DNA of 64,000 nucleotides from an uncultured Gammaproteobacteria bacterium (lineage in GTDB: Bacteria; Pseudomonadota; Gammaproteobacteria; PS1; Pseudothioglobaceae), in contig CAJVZH010000005.1 of assembly GCA_913020715.1 (NCBI GenBank), positions 24,305 to 88,304 of the forward strand, written 5' to 3'. Positions 1-11,661 of this stretch are shown here, piece by piece (the stretch's first letter is position 1; each line of letters opens with the position of its first letter). Under the pieces are notes generated by a model that was not told the origin of the DNA, did no database searches, and was given only the letters and a program-made list of their open reading frames with translations. A program made the translations under genes and the position numbers.

Positions 1-61
1 CCCTACACGCTTTCAATAGTCACAAGGGGTGTGTTTCTTAATATAGATATCAAAGAGAACT

Positions 62-1249
62 CTACACGCACTGTCCAGCAGCCCAGCCCGATGACCAGGC
101 CCACTGAAAGTTGTAGCCGCCTAGCCACCCCGTTACATCAACCGTTTCACCAATAAAGTACAGACCTGGTTGTTTTGCTGATTCCATGGTTTTCGACGAC
201 AAACCGTTAACATCAACCCCTCCGGTACACACCTCTGCAGTGCGCATTCCTTCTGTACCACTGGGCCGCAAAGGCCAATGGTTTAGCAATATAGAAAATC
301 GCTTTAAATCGTTTTGTTTAATCTCACCCAAGGCCAATTCAGCTAACTCAATTTCAAGCAAGGCATTTGCCAGTCTTTCGGCAAACCTTCTTGGCAATAG
401 CTCAGTTAATACGGTTTTCAGTGCAGACTTTCCACGCGTTTGCTGCGCCTCAAGTAGTACGCTAACTGCATCCACTTCCGGCAATAAGTTAATAACAAGC
501 TCATCGCCTTTATGCCAATAAGATGATGCTTGCAGAGCGGCAGGCCCACTGATCCCACGATGAGTAATCAACACCCCCTCTCTAAAGCTAACGCCATTGC
601 ACATCACAATCGCATCCAGTGATAACCCGGAAAGATCCTTAAAATACCGATCAATGTCATTCTGTTGAAAAGTAAACGGCACTAAGGCCGGCTTGAATGA
701 GTTAGACTTCATGCCAAACTGCTTTGCAATTTGCAGGCCAAAATCTGTGGCGCCCATTTTAGGGATAGACGGCCCACCTGTCGCTATCACAAGTGATGTG
801 GCGCTGATAGTTTGAGTTTGTGTTGTTATCGTATATTTCTGCTGAAATTCTATTTTTTCTACAACACTGTCAAGCACAATGTTAACACCTGCTTGTCGAC
901 ACTCATCGAGCAACATATCAACAACTGCAGTGGCCTTTTGATCGCAGAATAACTGACCTAGCGTTTTCTCAGTCCACTGCAAATGATGCTTTGCCATGAG
1001 TGCAATAAAATCCCATTGTGTATAACGAGACAAAGCAGATTTATGAAAATGAGCATTGGGCGATAAATAGGATTCCGGTTCAGTATATAGATTAGTAAAG
1101 TTGCAACGACCGCCGCCTGAGATTAGAATTTTTTTACCGGCTTTTTTGGCTTTTTCAATCAATACAACCTTGCGACCGCGCTTGCCCGACTCGATTGCGC
1201 ACATTAGCCCTGCTGCACCACCGCCAAGAATAACAACATCAGCGTTCAT
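62..1249 (-). CDS. HI0933/YhiN-family FAD-dependent oxidoreductase (flavoprotein)
   Basis: 395 aa ORF; N-terminal GGGAAGLMCAIESGKRG dinucleotide-binding motif, ISGGGRCNFTN and C-terminal GGYNFQWAWSSGW typical of HI0933-like flavoproteins. Confidence 0.85.
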   Translation of the reverse strand: MNADVVILGGGAAGLMCAIESGKRGRKVVLIEKAKKAGKKILISGGGRCNFTNLYTEPESYLSPNAHFHKSALSRYTQWDFIALMAKHHLQWTEKTLGQLFCDQKATAVVDMLLDECRQAGVNIVLDSVVEKIEFQQKYTITTQTQTISATSLVIATGGPSIPKMGATDFGLQIAKQFGMKSNSFKPALVPFTFQQNDIDRYFKDLSGLSLDAIVMCNGVSFREGVLITHRGISGPAALQASSYWHKGDELVINLLPEVDAVSVLLEAQQTRGKSALKTVLTELLPRRFAERLANALLEIELAELALGEIKQNDLKRFSILLNHWPLRPSGTEGMRTAEVCTGGVDVNGLSSKTMESAKQPGLYFIGETVDVTGWLGGYNFQWAWSSGWAAGQCV

Positions 1250-1257
1250 GAGCTTGA

Positions 1258-1557
1258 TTAAGGCAGTACTTTTTTAAATGTTTTGACAACAACACTCTGA
1301 TAAACACCGGCAGCAATATAAGGATCTGCATCCGCCCAGGCCTGTGCAGCAATCAAATCATCAAACTCAGCAACTATAAGAGAACCAGTAAAACCAGCCT
1401 CTCCAGGCTCATTGGTATCAATTGCAGGGTGCGGACCAGCCAAAATTAAACGACCTTCATCTTTGAGCTGACTCAATCTTTCAACATGCGCGGGTCTTGC
1501 ATTCATACGTTTTTCTAATGAATTCTCAACATCCTGAGAAATAATGGCATATAACAT
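1258..1557 (-). CDS. YciI family protein
   Basis: 99 aa ORF, YciI-like ([24 protein letters not shown]...[12 protein letters not shown]). Confidence 0.85.
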   Translation of the reverse strand: MLYAIISQDVENSLEKRMNARPAHVERLSQLKDEGRLILAGPHPAIDTNEPGEAGFTGSLIVAEFDDLIAAQAWADADPYIAAGVYQSVVVKTFKKVLP

Positions 1558-1576
1558 CGTAATTCTCTCTTAAATT

Positions 1577-2747
<1,171 letters not shown>

Positions 2748-2890
2748 CCTTAATACTCAGGTTTTTAATATAAAGTCAGATTATACCAACAGTATAAGTT
2801 TCGTAACAACTGAGCTGATGCTCTACTTAACACAACTTGGTTTCGTTTAAAATAGCTTTTGTTATTCACTTATACGAAGGTCTCAAGGCC

Positions 2891-3697
2891 ATGACAACTC
2901 AAACGCCAGACATACTCAAAAGAATCGTCAAGCGCAAGCACGAAGAAATCGAGGAGTCCATCAGACGCGTCTCAGTAGAGCAAATGATGGGACACGCCAA
3001 CTTTGGTGATAAGCCAAGAGGTTTTTATAATGCATTAACTGCGAAAGCCGAACGCGGCGAAAGTGCAGTTATCGCAGAAATTAAAAAAGCCTCGCCAAGC
3101 AAGGGCGTTTTGCGTGAGAATTTTAATCCGGTAGAAATCGCCGAAAGCTATGAAAAAGGTGGCGCTTGTTGCCTTTCTATTTTGACCGATAGAGATTTTT
3201 TCCAAGGCGACCCTCAGTATTTAATTAGAGCAAGAGCCGCTGTATCATTGCCGGTAATTCGTAAAGACTTTATCGTTAGACCTTACCAAGTTTACGAAGC
3301 ACGTGCAATGAGTGCGGACTGCATCTTGCTAATCGTATCCTGTCTTAGCGATAACGAACTTCTAACACTTTATGATTTAGCGACATCGCTCGGCATGGAT
3401 GTATTGGTAGAGGTGCATGATTTGGCAGAATTAAAACGCGCCCTCACACTGGACTTACCAATGATTGGTATCAATAATCGCAATCTTCGTACTTTTGAAG
3501 TTTCTTTGCAAACAACAATCGACTTGCTCAGTGAAATTAATGACGACACGCTGGTGATTACCGAATCTGGCATTTTATCTAGGGAGGACGTTGCTTTAAT
3601 GCATGAGAACAATGTTTATGGCTTCCTAGTTGGCGAGGCATTTATGCGGCATGAAAGCCCAGGGCAACAGTTAAAGGAGTTTTTCTATGGACGTTAA
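2891..3697 (+). CDS. trpC: indole-3-glycerol phosphate synthase
   Basis: [50 protein letters not shown]; likely start at internal Met ([13 protein letters not shown]). Confidence 0.95.
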   Translation: MTTQTPDILKRIVKRKHEEIEESIRRVSVEQMMGHANFGDKPRGFYNALTAKAERGESAVIAEIKKASPSKGVLRENFNPVEIAESYEKGGACCLSILTDRDFFQGDPQYLIRARAAVSLPVIRKDFIVRPYQVYEARAMSADCILLIVSCLSDNELLTLYDLATSLGMDVLVEVHDLAELKRALTLDLPMIGINNRNLRTFEVSLQTTIDLLSEINDDTLVITESGILSREDVALMHENNVYGFLVGEAFMRHESPGQQLKEFFYGR

Positions 3698-4100
3698 AGT
3701 TAAATGGATTGACGGCATGATGATGGTCGGTGAATCTGGCAGTGGACACGCTGTAGTAATGGATGGCCCGCCGGATGTTGGCGGCAACAACATGGGCGTT
3801 AGACCCATGGAAATGCTTCTTATCGGGATGGCTGGCTGCACCACGGTTGATGTGGTGAGCACGCTAAAAAAGATGCGTGAAAATATTGACGATTGTGTTG
3901 CTGAAGTGAGCGCTGAACGCGCCGACGATCACCCTAAGGTTTTTACCAATATTCATATTCATTTTGTTGTTAAAGGCTCAGACCTCAATCCAACAAAAGT
4001 TGGAAAGGCAATCAGTCTTTCTGCTGACAAGTATTGCTCGGCCTCGATTATGATGGCTAAAACAGCAAACGTCACTCACGACTTCGAGATCGTAGAATAA
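3687..4100 (+). CDS. OsmC family protein
   Basis: 137 aa; [21 protein letters not shown] and C-terminal [20 protein letters not shown] OsmC-type motifs. Confidence 0.85.
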   Translation: MDVKVKWIDGMMMVGESGSGHAVVMDGPPDVGGNNMGVRPMEMLLIGMAGCTTVDVVSTLKKMRENIDDCVAEVSAERADDHPKVFTNIHIHFVVKGSDLNPTKVGKAISLSADKYCSASIMMAKTANVTHDFEIVE

Positions 4101-4327
4101 TGTTTGGCTGGATCGGCACCGTCACCGGCGTTACAGGCGGCATCACTATCGCTCTTAATACCTCTTATTCTAAGTATGCGTTTTTAGTTTTTTTAATCTC
4201 ATCTTGTTGTTGGTTAATTCAAGGAATTAAAAATAAAGACAAGGCTTTAATCATACTTAACACCGTTTTTATGACCATCGATTTGATTGGTATTTATCGC
4301 TGGATTCTGCCAGATTTAATGGCTTAA
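4100..4327 (+). CDS. small hypothetical membrane protein
   Basis: 75 aa hydrophobic ORF whose ATG overlaps the upstream stop codon. Confidence 0.55.
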   Translation: MFGWIGTVTGVTGGITIALNTSYSKYAFLVFLISSCCWLIQGIKNKDKALIILNTVFMTIDLIGIYRWILPDLMA

Positions 4328-4398
4328 TTGATGTTACAATTTTCCTTTATTACACAAATAACTCAACGGAAATAAATACAGTATAATACGTTTTCTTT

Positions 4399-4490
4399 GG
4401 AGAGATGGCCGAGTGGCTGAAGGCGCGCCCCTGCTAAGGGTGTATAGGATTTATCTCCTATCGAGGGTTCGAATCCCTCTCTCTCCGCCA
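4399..4490 (+). tRNA. tRNA-Ser (GCT anticodon), CCA encoded
   Basis: ggagagatggccgagtggctgaaggcgcgcccctGCTaagggtg...ggttcgaatccctctctctccgcca; long variable arm; acceptor ggagaga/tctctcc pairs; TATAAT just upstream. Confidence 0.96.
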
Positions 4491-4656
4491 TAAATTAATG
4501 ACCTAGCACAAGCTGGGGTTTTTATTTATGCTGGTGAATCCGAACCCAAGAAGAGGGCTCGGGTGAGCATTGTACTCAATGCGAACAACGTCGGAGCTTG
4601 CGACGACGGCCCGTAGGGTGAGTGCGACGCACGAATAGCCCCTCTCTCTCCGCCAT
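4475..4656 (+). repeat. 17-nt direct repeat of the tRNA-Ser 3' end flanking a GC-rich ~150 bp segment
   Basis: ccctctctctccgccat at 4475-4491 (in the tRNA) and again at 4640-4656, each preceded by cgaat. Confidence 0.8.
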
Positions 4657-4825
4657 TAATACTAAGCTCACTTCTGCGGTTTTTTTATTGCCTGCAGTTA
4701 GATAAAATTAAATCTATTGGCTGTCAAGCGCTTTGCTTTGAATGCAAAGACAATCTTGAATTTTCTACATTGTAGCGCAAAAGCTTTCGTGGTAAAAAAC
4801 ATCCTTTAAATGTGTATTTCATTAC

Positions 4826-5713
4826 ATGGCCAATTTGAGTAAAAATACGCGAGGTGCAATTTTAATTACACTTGGTGCGCTGTGCTTTGCGTCAAACGAT
4901 GTTATTCTCAAATCATTTGCCAACGAATTGCCGTGGCAACAGCCGGTGCTACTTCGCTCAATAATTGGTACATTTTTCTTGCTGCTGTTAGCACTCACGG
5001 TTGAAGGTAGAAAATCAACAAAAGAACTGTTGGTGCTTTTTCAAGACAAGTACTGCGCCCTACGGATCATCTGCGAAGCCCTTGCAACCGTACTATGGGT
5101 TTCATCACTGATGAAAATAACGCTGGCAAGCGCGATCTCAATTAACCAATCACTGCCGGTTTTTCTGATGCTTGGCGGTGTATTTTTCTTCAAAGAAAAA
5201 ATAAGTTGGCGGCGGAAACTTGCTGCTATCATTAGCTTTGTAGGCGTGTTACTCATTATCCAACCCTGGAGTACGAATTATACAATATGGGTACTTATTT
5301 CCCTACTGTCTGCATTGGCAATGGCAACTCGAGATTTAGCAACTAAGGCAATACCAGAGCATTTTCCCACTTTTTATATCACCATGTTAAGCATGGTTGG
5401 CATAACCATCGTAATCCTACCATTTGCCCTGCTTGGCCAGTGGATGACAATGGATGGCGTGGCATGGTTAAAGATTGTCTCGGCTGCAATCCTAATCAGT
5501 TTTGCCTTCTTATTCACCATTATCGGCACACGCCTTGGAGAGATGAGTTTTCTTGCAATATTCCGCTACACCTCCTTGGTATGGGGTATGCTCTTTTCTC
5601 TCACCTTTTTTAATGAAAGGTTAGATTTCAACACAACACTGGGCGCCACTCTCATTCTTTTCGCAGGTATTTATATGGTTTTTAGAGAGCAAAAACTAAC
5701 AGGCAATCTGTAG
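4826..5713 (+). CDS. EamA/DMT family transporter
   Basis: 295 aa, about 10 TM segments, EamA-type repeats. Confidence 0.8.
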   Translation: MANLSKNTRGAILITLGALCFASNDVILKSFANELPWQQPVLLRSIIGTFFLLLLALTVEGRKSTKELLVLFQDKYCALRIICEALATVLWVSSLMKITLASAISINQSLPVFLMLGGVFFFKEKISWRRKLAAIISFVGVLLIIQPWSTNYTIWVLISLLSALAMATRDLATKAIPEHFPTFYITMLSMVGITIVILPFALLGQWMTMDGVAWLKIVSAAILISFAFLFTIIGTRLGEMSFLAIFRYTSLVWGMLFSLTFFNERLDFNTTLGATLILFAGIYMVFREQKLTGNL

Positions 5714-5804
5714 ATCGTCAATTCAAAACAATTCACCAAAGAATGAAAAGATTAATCCCAGATAATGACGCAATTAATCCGAGCACATGGTATCTTATTG
5801 CCCC

Positions 5805-6587
5805 ATGAGAACAGATACTCCTTTCGTTGTTGCCGGCCGTACTTTTCATTCAAGATTATTGGTTGGCTCAGGAAAATACAAAAACCTTGAAGAGACTCGT
5901 TTAGCAACTGAAGCTTCGGGTTCTGAAATTATTACAGTTGCCATTAGGCGCACCAATATTGGCCAAAATACTAACGAAGAGAGTCTTCTCGATGTTATTT
6001 CGCCAGAGAAATACACCATTCTGCCAAATACAGCGGGTTGTTACAGCGCCAAAGACGCTGTGCGCACCTGCATGCTGGCACGAGAATTATTAGACGGTCA
6101 CAATCTTGTTAAGCTTGAAGTGTTGGGCGATGAAAAAACACTTTACCCTAACATTGTTGAAACCCTTGATGCCGCTAAAACACTGGTTAATGACGGCTTT
6201 GATGTGATGGTCTACACCTCAGACGATCCAATCGTTGCCAAAGAACTGGAAGAAATTGGCTGCTGCGCAATTATGCCACTTGCCTCACTCATCGGCTCAG
6301 GCCAAGGCATTGCCAACCCGTACAATATCAAGCTCATTAAAGATCAAGCCAACGTCCCAGTACTGGTTGATGCTGGTATTGGCTGCGCAAGTGATGCCGC
6401 TAAAGCGATGGAGCTCGGTTGTGACGGCGTTTTGATGAATTCTGCCATTGCCAGTGCAGAGAATCCACTACTGATGGCAAGCGCCATGCAACACGCAGTT
6501 AAGGCTGGTCGTGAATCTTTTCTTGCCGGAAGAATGATGAAAAAAGCCTACGCCTCTGCCTCTTCGCCGCTGGAGAACTTAATCTAG
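5805..6587 (+). CDS. thiG: thiazole synthase
   Basis: [76 protein letters not shown]. Confidence 0.95.
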   Translation: MRTDTPFVVAGRTFHSRLLVGSGKYKNLEETRLATEASGSEIITVAIRRTNIGQNTNEESLLDVISPEKYTILPNTAGCYSAKDAVRTCMLARELLDGHNLVKLEVLGDEKTLYPNIVETLDAAKTLVNDGFDVMVYTSDDPIVAKELEEIGCCAIMPLASLIGSGQGIANPYNIKLIKDQANVPVLVDAGIGCASDAAKAMELGCDGVLMNSAIASAENPLLMASAMQHAVKAGRESFLAGRMMKKAYASASSPLENLI

Positions 6588-6602
6588 CGTAAAGCACATT
6601 TA

Positions 6603-6815
6603 TTACTTTTTCCCTAAAAGCTTAATTAAGTAAAAAATAGCAAACCCACTACTGAGAAAAAAGAACGCCCAGCCTAGAGGGATAAAACCAAATTTCTCCT
6701 GCAGAACACCCTCGCTATCTACGTACGAGCCTGCTGTGCTATAGGCCAAAACACAGGCAATACTGAGCACCAAGAAAATAATAGCGAGCTTAAGGGATAA
6801 ATAGTTTTTTAGCAT
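6603..6815 (-). CDS. small hypothetical membrane protein
   Basis: 70 aa, two hydrophobic segments. Confidence 0.5.
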   Translation of the reverse strand: MLKNYLSLKLAIIFLVLSIACVLAYSTAGSYVDSEGVLQEKFGFIPLGWAFFFLSSGFAIFYLIKLLGKK

Positions 6816-6828
6816 AACTTCATAAGGG

Positions 6829-7167
6829 CTACTTGGCGGGCAAAGTTAGCACGTATTCTACACTCAGATTCACCCAGTTCTCCAACTCCTCGTCTGACTC
6901 AAAGCCATCCGGCTCAACATAAACAAATCCGGTCAATGCCTTGCCTGTGAAATCCATTTCTTTCACGAATGGTTTTTTTAAGGTGCCCTCATACTGGCCT
7001 TTACCAACGCGGACCATGAGCTGGTCATTTATCACACCGCAAGTCATATGGCCATGCACCATAAAGCCCAGACTGCCAAACATTCTCTTTTCGCTTGAGA
7101 AAGGAATACGCTCAAATACATCACTTAAACGCTCAGCGGTGCCTTCGTCATACGCCATACAAATCAA
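6829..7167 (-). CDS. TfoX/Sxy family N-terminal domain protein
   Basis: 112 aa; RMFGSLGFMVHGHMTCGVINDQLMVRVG TfoX-N signature. Confidence 0.8.
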   Translation of the reverse strand: MICMAYDEGTAERLSDVFERIPFSSEKRMFGSLGFMVHGHMTCGVINDQLMVRVGKGQYEGTLKKPFVKEMDFTGKALTGFVYVEPDGFESDEELENWVNLSVEYVLTLPAK

Positions 7168-7278
7168 ACCATTATTCAGATAATACCTATCTTATCGTTT
7201 TTTACGAAGCATCAATGTATCAATTTGAGTTTTATTCAATAGCTCATCGTATGCAGGCAAATTTTCGGGATAAAATAA

Positions 7279-8700
7279 TTGAACACTCATAACTCGTCCA
7301 ACTTAATGACAACTCTCAGAAAGCACAAAGTGGAACATTCGCCACCTCAATCTAGAACTTGGGCTGTGACTTTTTGGCAAGGGCTTTGTCGAGCGGTGAT
7401 TAAAACTTTTTATAGGCGCTTCGAGGTTACTGGTCACGAGAAAATTCCTCATGGGGTCGGCATTATATTTTGCGCCAATCATGCCAACGCACTTGTTGAC
7501 CCTATTGTCATACAAGCCGCAACCAGTAAACAAATTCACCCTCTTGCACGCAGCGGATTGTTCGAAATGCCACTGCTTAAAACAATGCTTAAATTACTCG
7601 ATGCGGTGCCAATTTACAGAGCACAGGATCCTGGCAACAAAACCGCGAAAAACGTCGATTCATTTGTTAAATGCTATGAAAAACTGGGTGAAGACAAAAC
7701 GATCATGATCTTCCCAGAAGGAGTGAGTCATTCAGATCCGACAATACGCAAGGTGAATACAGGTGCCGCCCGTATTGCGCTTGGCGCCAAAAAACTCAAC
7801 GGAAAATCGCCAGTCTTGGTGCCAGTTGGGTTGACTTTCAGTCGTAAAGGATTTTTTCGTGGTGACTTACTGGTGCAATTCGGTGAGCCAGTTATTGTAG
7901 CGAACGAAGAAGATGCTAATGACAGAGAATCGGTTCAGGCAATAACAGAACGCGTTAAACAAGGGATTATTAAAATAACCCTCAACCCTAATTCATGGGA
8001 GGAGTTAAAACTCCTAACAAGGGTAGAGCGCTTCTACACCCAACGCCATGGACGCGACGAAGATCTTGACTTGTCAGAACAATTTAACGTTTTGAAGTAC
8101 ATTATTAAAGCAAAAAGAATGTTGCAAGAGCATGAGCCTGATAGAGTCAAAACCCTGATAAGCCAATTGCGTCTTTATGACAAATTGTGCCAGTGCTGCG
8201 GCATCAAAGACTACCATCTTTCAATCAAGTATCAGCCAACTGTACTATTTATGTACATTTTTCGAACCTTGCTAAAGGTTTTTATCGCTCTACCAGTCTC
8301 ACTCTGGGGCAAGCTTAATAACTTCCTTCCATACCAATTGACCGGCAAAATGTTTATTTTTTTTGCCAAAACCCTCGATCAATACGATACCTATAAGATT
8401 TTGGCAGGCATGGCACTCTTCCCGTTATTTTGGGGAGTTCAAATTGCTCTCGTCAACACCTATTTAGGGTCTGGCTGGGCAATCGCTTATTTCGCCAGTT
8501 TGGTAGTTAGTACGGCTGTAGAGCTGCAAATGCGCGATAAATATCTACGTGCCTTCGAGGACTTTAAAACCTTCTTTCTTTTTCTTCGAAAGAGTACCGT
8601 TAGAAATTACTTGGAGTCAAAGCAAAACGCTCTCGAATTAGAGTTAGACAATCTTGAAAAGTTAGCCGACGAATTATTGGCCGAACAAAAGAAAGCCTAA
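7279..8700 (+). CDS. 1-acyl-sn-glycerol-3-phosphate acyltransferase-like (PlsC domain) protein
   Basis: NHANALVDP (variant NHxxxxD) and FPEGVSHSDP motifs; C-terminal hydrophobic region. Confidence 0.8.
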   Translation: MNTHNSSNLMTTLRKHKVEHSPPQSRTWAVTFWQGLCRAVIKTFYRRFEVTGHEKIPHGVGIIFCANHANALVDPIVIQAATSKQIHPLARSGLFEMPLLKTMLKLLDAVPIYRAQDPGNKTAKNVDSFVKCYEKLGEDKTIMIFPEGVSHSDPTIRKVNTGAARIALGAKKLNGKSPVLVPVGLTFSRKGFFRGDLLVQFGEPVIVANEEDANDRESVQAITERVKQGIIKITLNPNSWEELKLLTRVERFYTQRHGRDEDLDLSEQFNVLKYIIKAKRMLQEHEPDRVKTLISQLRLYDKLCQCCGIKDYHLSIKYQPTVLFMYIFRTLLKVFIALPVSLWGKLNNFLPYQLTGKMFIFFAKTLDQYDTYKILAGMALFPLFWGVQIALVNTYLGSGWAIAYFASLVVSTAVELQMRDKYLRAFEDFKTFFLFLRKSTVRNYLESKQNALELELDNLEKLADELLAEQKKA

Positions 8701-8711
8701 AGGAATTCTGC

Positions 8712-9038
8712 CTAACTCCGCATCCGCATAAGTTCAGAGACCTCGAGAGAGCCGCCCACATCAAGAAATGGGCATTCTTTTGCCATTAAGATAACGTCAT
8801 CCAAAGAATCGGCTTCAATAATTGTAAAGCCAGACATTGACATTTTGCTACCCTCATCAACCGAGCCGTCTGGATTGATTGTAATTGTACTCAAAAGAGG
8901 ATTCATAGGGCTAACGGCCGCATCGCCAAGCCCTTCCAGCCAGGCTATATATTTCGTCTGATGCTCATTAGCCTCTTCGGGTGTGGATACTTGATCGCCA
9001 TCAAAACCGCCTGTATAAACAATAGCGTATTGGGACAT
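8712..9038 (-). CDS. YCII/DGPF-domain protein
   Basis: 108 aa; GFTIIEADSLDDVILMAKECPFLDVGGSLEVSEL. Confidence 0.75.
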   Translation of the reverse strand: MSQYAIVYTGGFDGDQVSTPEEANEHQTKYIAWLEGLGDAAVSPMNPLLSTITINPDGSVDEGSKMSMSGFTIIEADSLDDVILMAKECPFLDVGGSLEVSELMRMRS

Positions 9039-9076
9039 TATTACAACTCCTTGTTAATGAAAAATAAATTGGATTA

Positions 9077-9289
9077 CTAAGAGCTCTCAGATCCAGATAG
9101 GCAGCGCTCCACGTATTTATTATATTGCCCCTTGGTTAAAAACAATCGGTGTATTTTTGAATTATTTTGTCGACCTCTATCCAGATATTCTGAAAGCTTA
9201 TGATCAAAGCCGACATTTATGATTTTGTGCGTTTTTAAATCTATCTCAACATAGTACCGAGTATTTTTATCTTCTTTACACTCATAGGC
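9077..9289 (-). pseudogene. unannotated ~70-codon open frame with no canonical start; probable frameshifted small gene
   Basis: Minus-strand frame reads AYECKEDKNTRYYVEIDLKTHKIINVGFDHKLSEYLDRGRQNNSKIHRLFLTKGQYNKYVERCLSGSESS*; ATG with upstream GAGGGG lies at 9283-9285 but in the wrong frame. Confidence 0.45.
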
Positions 9290-9296
9290 TCACCCC

Positions 9297-9734
9297 TCAA
9301 TTGGGTACATAAGGTCGAATATATTTATTGACGTAGTCCGTGGGCAGCTTAGCACTTTCAATGCCTTGGTTAATTCGCTTAATATATTCAAATTGTGGCT
9401 CTCCAAACACTTGATTAAGGTCGACATACACCAAGCAATCGCAATACCCCTCTGATATTTGAATGCTGTGCACCTCATGATGATACATACCCTCTGCCAC
9501 GCTCTCGTAAACGTCTAGTAACTCGATGTCTTTCTCACTTAAGGAAAAAATTTCACCCAGAACAAAGTCACCTTCTGACGGCTTAATATTGGCATAACCC
9601 CTCTCGTTAATAAGCCAGACATAGTTATCCAGCCTTCCTGAGTACAAATATTCTGACTCTGGACAACGAGCAATCATTTGCTCTTTAGACAAATTGGAGC
9701 CAAAGGCAAAGTAATGACGTCTTGGATTGGTCAT
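9297..9734 (-). CDS. gamma-glutamylcyclotransferase (AIG2-like) family protein
   Basis: YFAFGSNLSKEQMIARCP N-terminal motif. Confidence 0.8.
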   Translation of the reverse strand: MTNPRRHYFAFGSNLSKEQMIARCPESEYLYSGRLDNYVWLINERGYANIKPSEGDFVLGEIFSLSEKDIELLDVYESVAEGMYHHEVHSIQISEGYCDCLVYVDLNQVFGEPQFEYIKRINQGIESAKLPTDYVNKYIRPYVPN

Positions 9735-9804
9735 AATTACAACTCAGTGATTAATTATTCACCACCATTATAACTACGCAATAAAGTTCTTTAAAATAGA
9801 GTCC

Positions 9805-10914
9805 ATGAATTTCAACCAACAAATTAACGATCTCGATAAAAAACATTTATTACGCTCGCGCAAAATTAGCGAAAATGCCCAAGGCGTTGAGATGGTTATC
9901 GACGGCAAAAAAGTCGTCAATTTTTGTTCGAACGACTACCTTTCTCTTGCTAATAACGAGCAAGTGAAAGAGGCTTTAGTCCAAGGTGTCAAGCAATACG
10001 GCGTTGGCTCGGGCGCATCGCATTTGGTTAGTGGCCATTCAAAAGCACACCATGAGCTAGAAGAGGCGTTAGCAGATTACACAGGACAGCAACGAGCGCT
10101 ACTATTCTCTTCGGGCTATAGTGCCAATTTAGGCGTTTTTTCAGCACTTAGAGATGATGTTGACTGGGTCTTGCAAGACAAGCTAAATCACGCCTCATTA
10201 ATCGACGCTAATCAATTACTTGGCCTACCCCTTAGGCGATACTTACACAATGACCTCGCCTCTCTCAAATCCAAAAGCAACAAACAAACCGGTCAAGGGC
10301 TAATTGTTACCGACAATGTCTTTAGCATGGATGGCGATCGTGCAAAGATCAATAAAATTGAAAAAATCGCAAATTTTTCCAATGCACTATTGATGCAAGA
10401 TGATGCTCACGGATTTGGCGTTTTTGAGGCCAATATTCCGCAAAATTCAATCTATATGGCCACTTTGGGCAAAGCGGCGGGCACAATGGGTGCTTTTGTT
10501 GCCGGAAATGACGATTTTATCGACTACTTGGTGCAAAAATCACGCCCTTACGTCTACACAACCGCTATTTCACCCAGTTTGTGCTGTGCTACACTCAAAA
10601 GCCTTGAATTGATTAAATCGAACGAACAAAAAACCAAATTATTAGCCAATATCGATTATTTCCGAAATTTTGCCAAATCCCTCGGGCTGAATTTTGAGAA
10701 TTCTGAGAGCGCAATTCAGCCAATGATTATCGGTGAAAGTGACAAAGCGCTTGAACTCAGTAAAAAGCTTTTCGAAGTGGGATTTTATGTCAGCGCCATC
10801 CGCCCACCCACCGTGCCGCCTAATACAGCGAGACTGCGTTTTACCCTTTGCGCCAACCATAGCTTTGAACAGATTGAATCACTTCTCACTAGGGTGGCCA
10901 ATGTTATGGCATAA
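9805..10914 (+). CDS. bioF: 8-amino-7-oxononanoate synthase
   Basis: FCSNDYLSLANN; GSGASHLVSGHSKAHHELEEALA; QDDAHGFGVF; PLP-Lys region TLGKAAGTMGAFV. Confidence 0.93.
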   Translation: MNFNQQINDLDKKHLLRSRKISENAQGVEMVIDGKKVVNFCSNDYLSLANNEQVKEALVQGVKQYGVGSGASHLVSGHSKAHHELEEALADYTGQQRALLFSSGYSANLGVFSALRDDVDWVLQDKLNHASLIDANQLLGLPLRRYLHNDLASLKSKSNKQTGQGLIVTDNVFSMDGDRAKINKIEKIANFSNALLMQDDAHGFGVFEANIPQNSIYMATLGKAAGTMGAFVAGNDDFIDYLVQKSRPYVYTTAISPSLCCATLKSLELIKSNEQKTKLLANIDYFRNFAKSLGLNFENSESAIQPMIIGESDKALELSKKLFEVGFYVSAIRPPTVPPNTARLRFTLCANHSFEQIESLLTRVANVMA

Positions 10915-11608
10915 CACCGTCGGCAACGGGCCAGACTTAGTTTTTCTGCATGGCTGGGGCTTTAGTAGTGATATTTTTGAGCCACTTGTCGAACGATACA
11001 AAAACGAACACCGCATTACTGTAATCGACCTCCCTGGTCACGGACGTAGTGATGATGTTGGTGGTGGTCTCGATGAATGGTGTCACGCGGTTATAGATAT
11101 ATTGCCTAAAAACCCTATTCTTCTAGGTTCATCGCTAGGTGGCCTCTTATCAATAAAGATTGCCAGTATGACTGCAATCAATCGTTTGATTTTAGTTGGC
11201 GCTTCACCAAGCCTAACCAATCATAAGAACTGGCAACACGGCATGGAGGCTGAAGTATTTAAAAGCTTTGCACAAGACCTAAAACTAAACCACAGCAAAA
11301 CTTTACGGCGCTTCGTTAGCCTACAAAGTAAAGACAAAAGTCTAATGAAAACGCTTTTTACTGGTATTGAAAAATACCCACCATCCTCCAACGCCATGAC
11401 ACAAGGTCTGAGCATCTTGCTTAATACCGATCTTCAAGAGGATTTTCAAAAGATCGACACGCCAAAATCGGTTATTTTGGGTGAACTTGACATGCTCGTC
11501 CCCCGCTCAATAGAGGCGTGGTACCAAGCCAATGGCGCGCAAACAAAATTAATACGCACAGGACACCTGCCCTTCCTAGAAAAAAGCTTTACATTGCCAG
11601 AGGCCTAA
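10901..11608 (+). CDS. bioH: pimeloyl-ACP methyl ester esterase, alpha/beta hydrolase
   Basis: VFLHGWGFSSDIFEPL; GSSLGG nucleophile elbow; C-terminal TGHLPFLE; likely start MLWHNTVGNG; overlaps the end of bioF. Confidence 0.88.
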   Translation: MLWHNTVGNGPDLVFLHGWGFSSDIFEPLVERYKNEHRITVIDLPGHGRSDDVGGGLDEWCHAVIDILPKNPILLGSSLGGLLSIKIASMTAINRLILVGASPSLTNHKNWQHGMEAEVFKSFAQDLKLNHSKTLRRFVSLQSKDKSLMKTLFTGIEKYPPSSNAMTQGLSILLNTDLQEDFQKIDTPKSVILGELDMLVPRSIEAWYQANGAQTKLIRTGHLPFLEKSFTLPEA

Positions 11609-11661
11609 CAAAAAATATTGTTTCGGTATAATTTAAGACTTCATTACTCTGAGGGTATTAA

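Noticed and set aside
186-521. Plus-strand ORF of 111 aa
   Set aside because: Entirely antisense to the HI0933-family gene; composition looks like a shadow ORF
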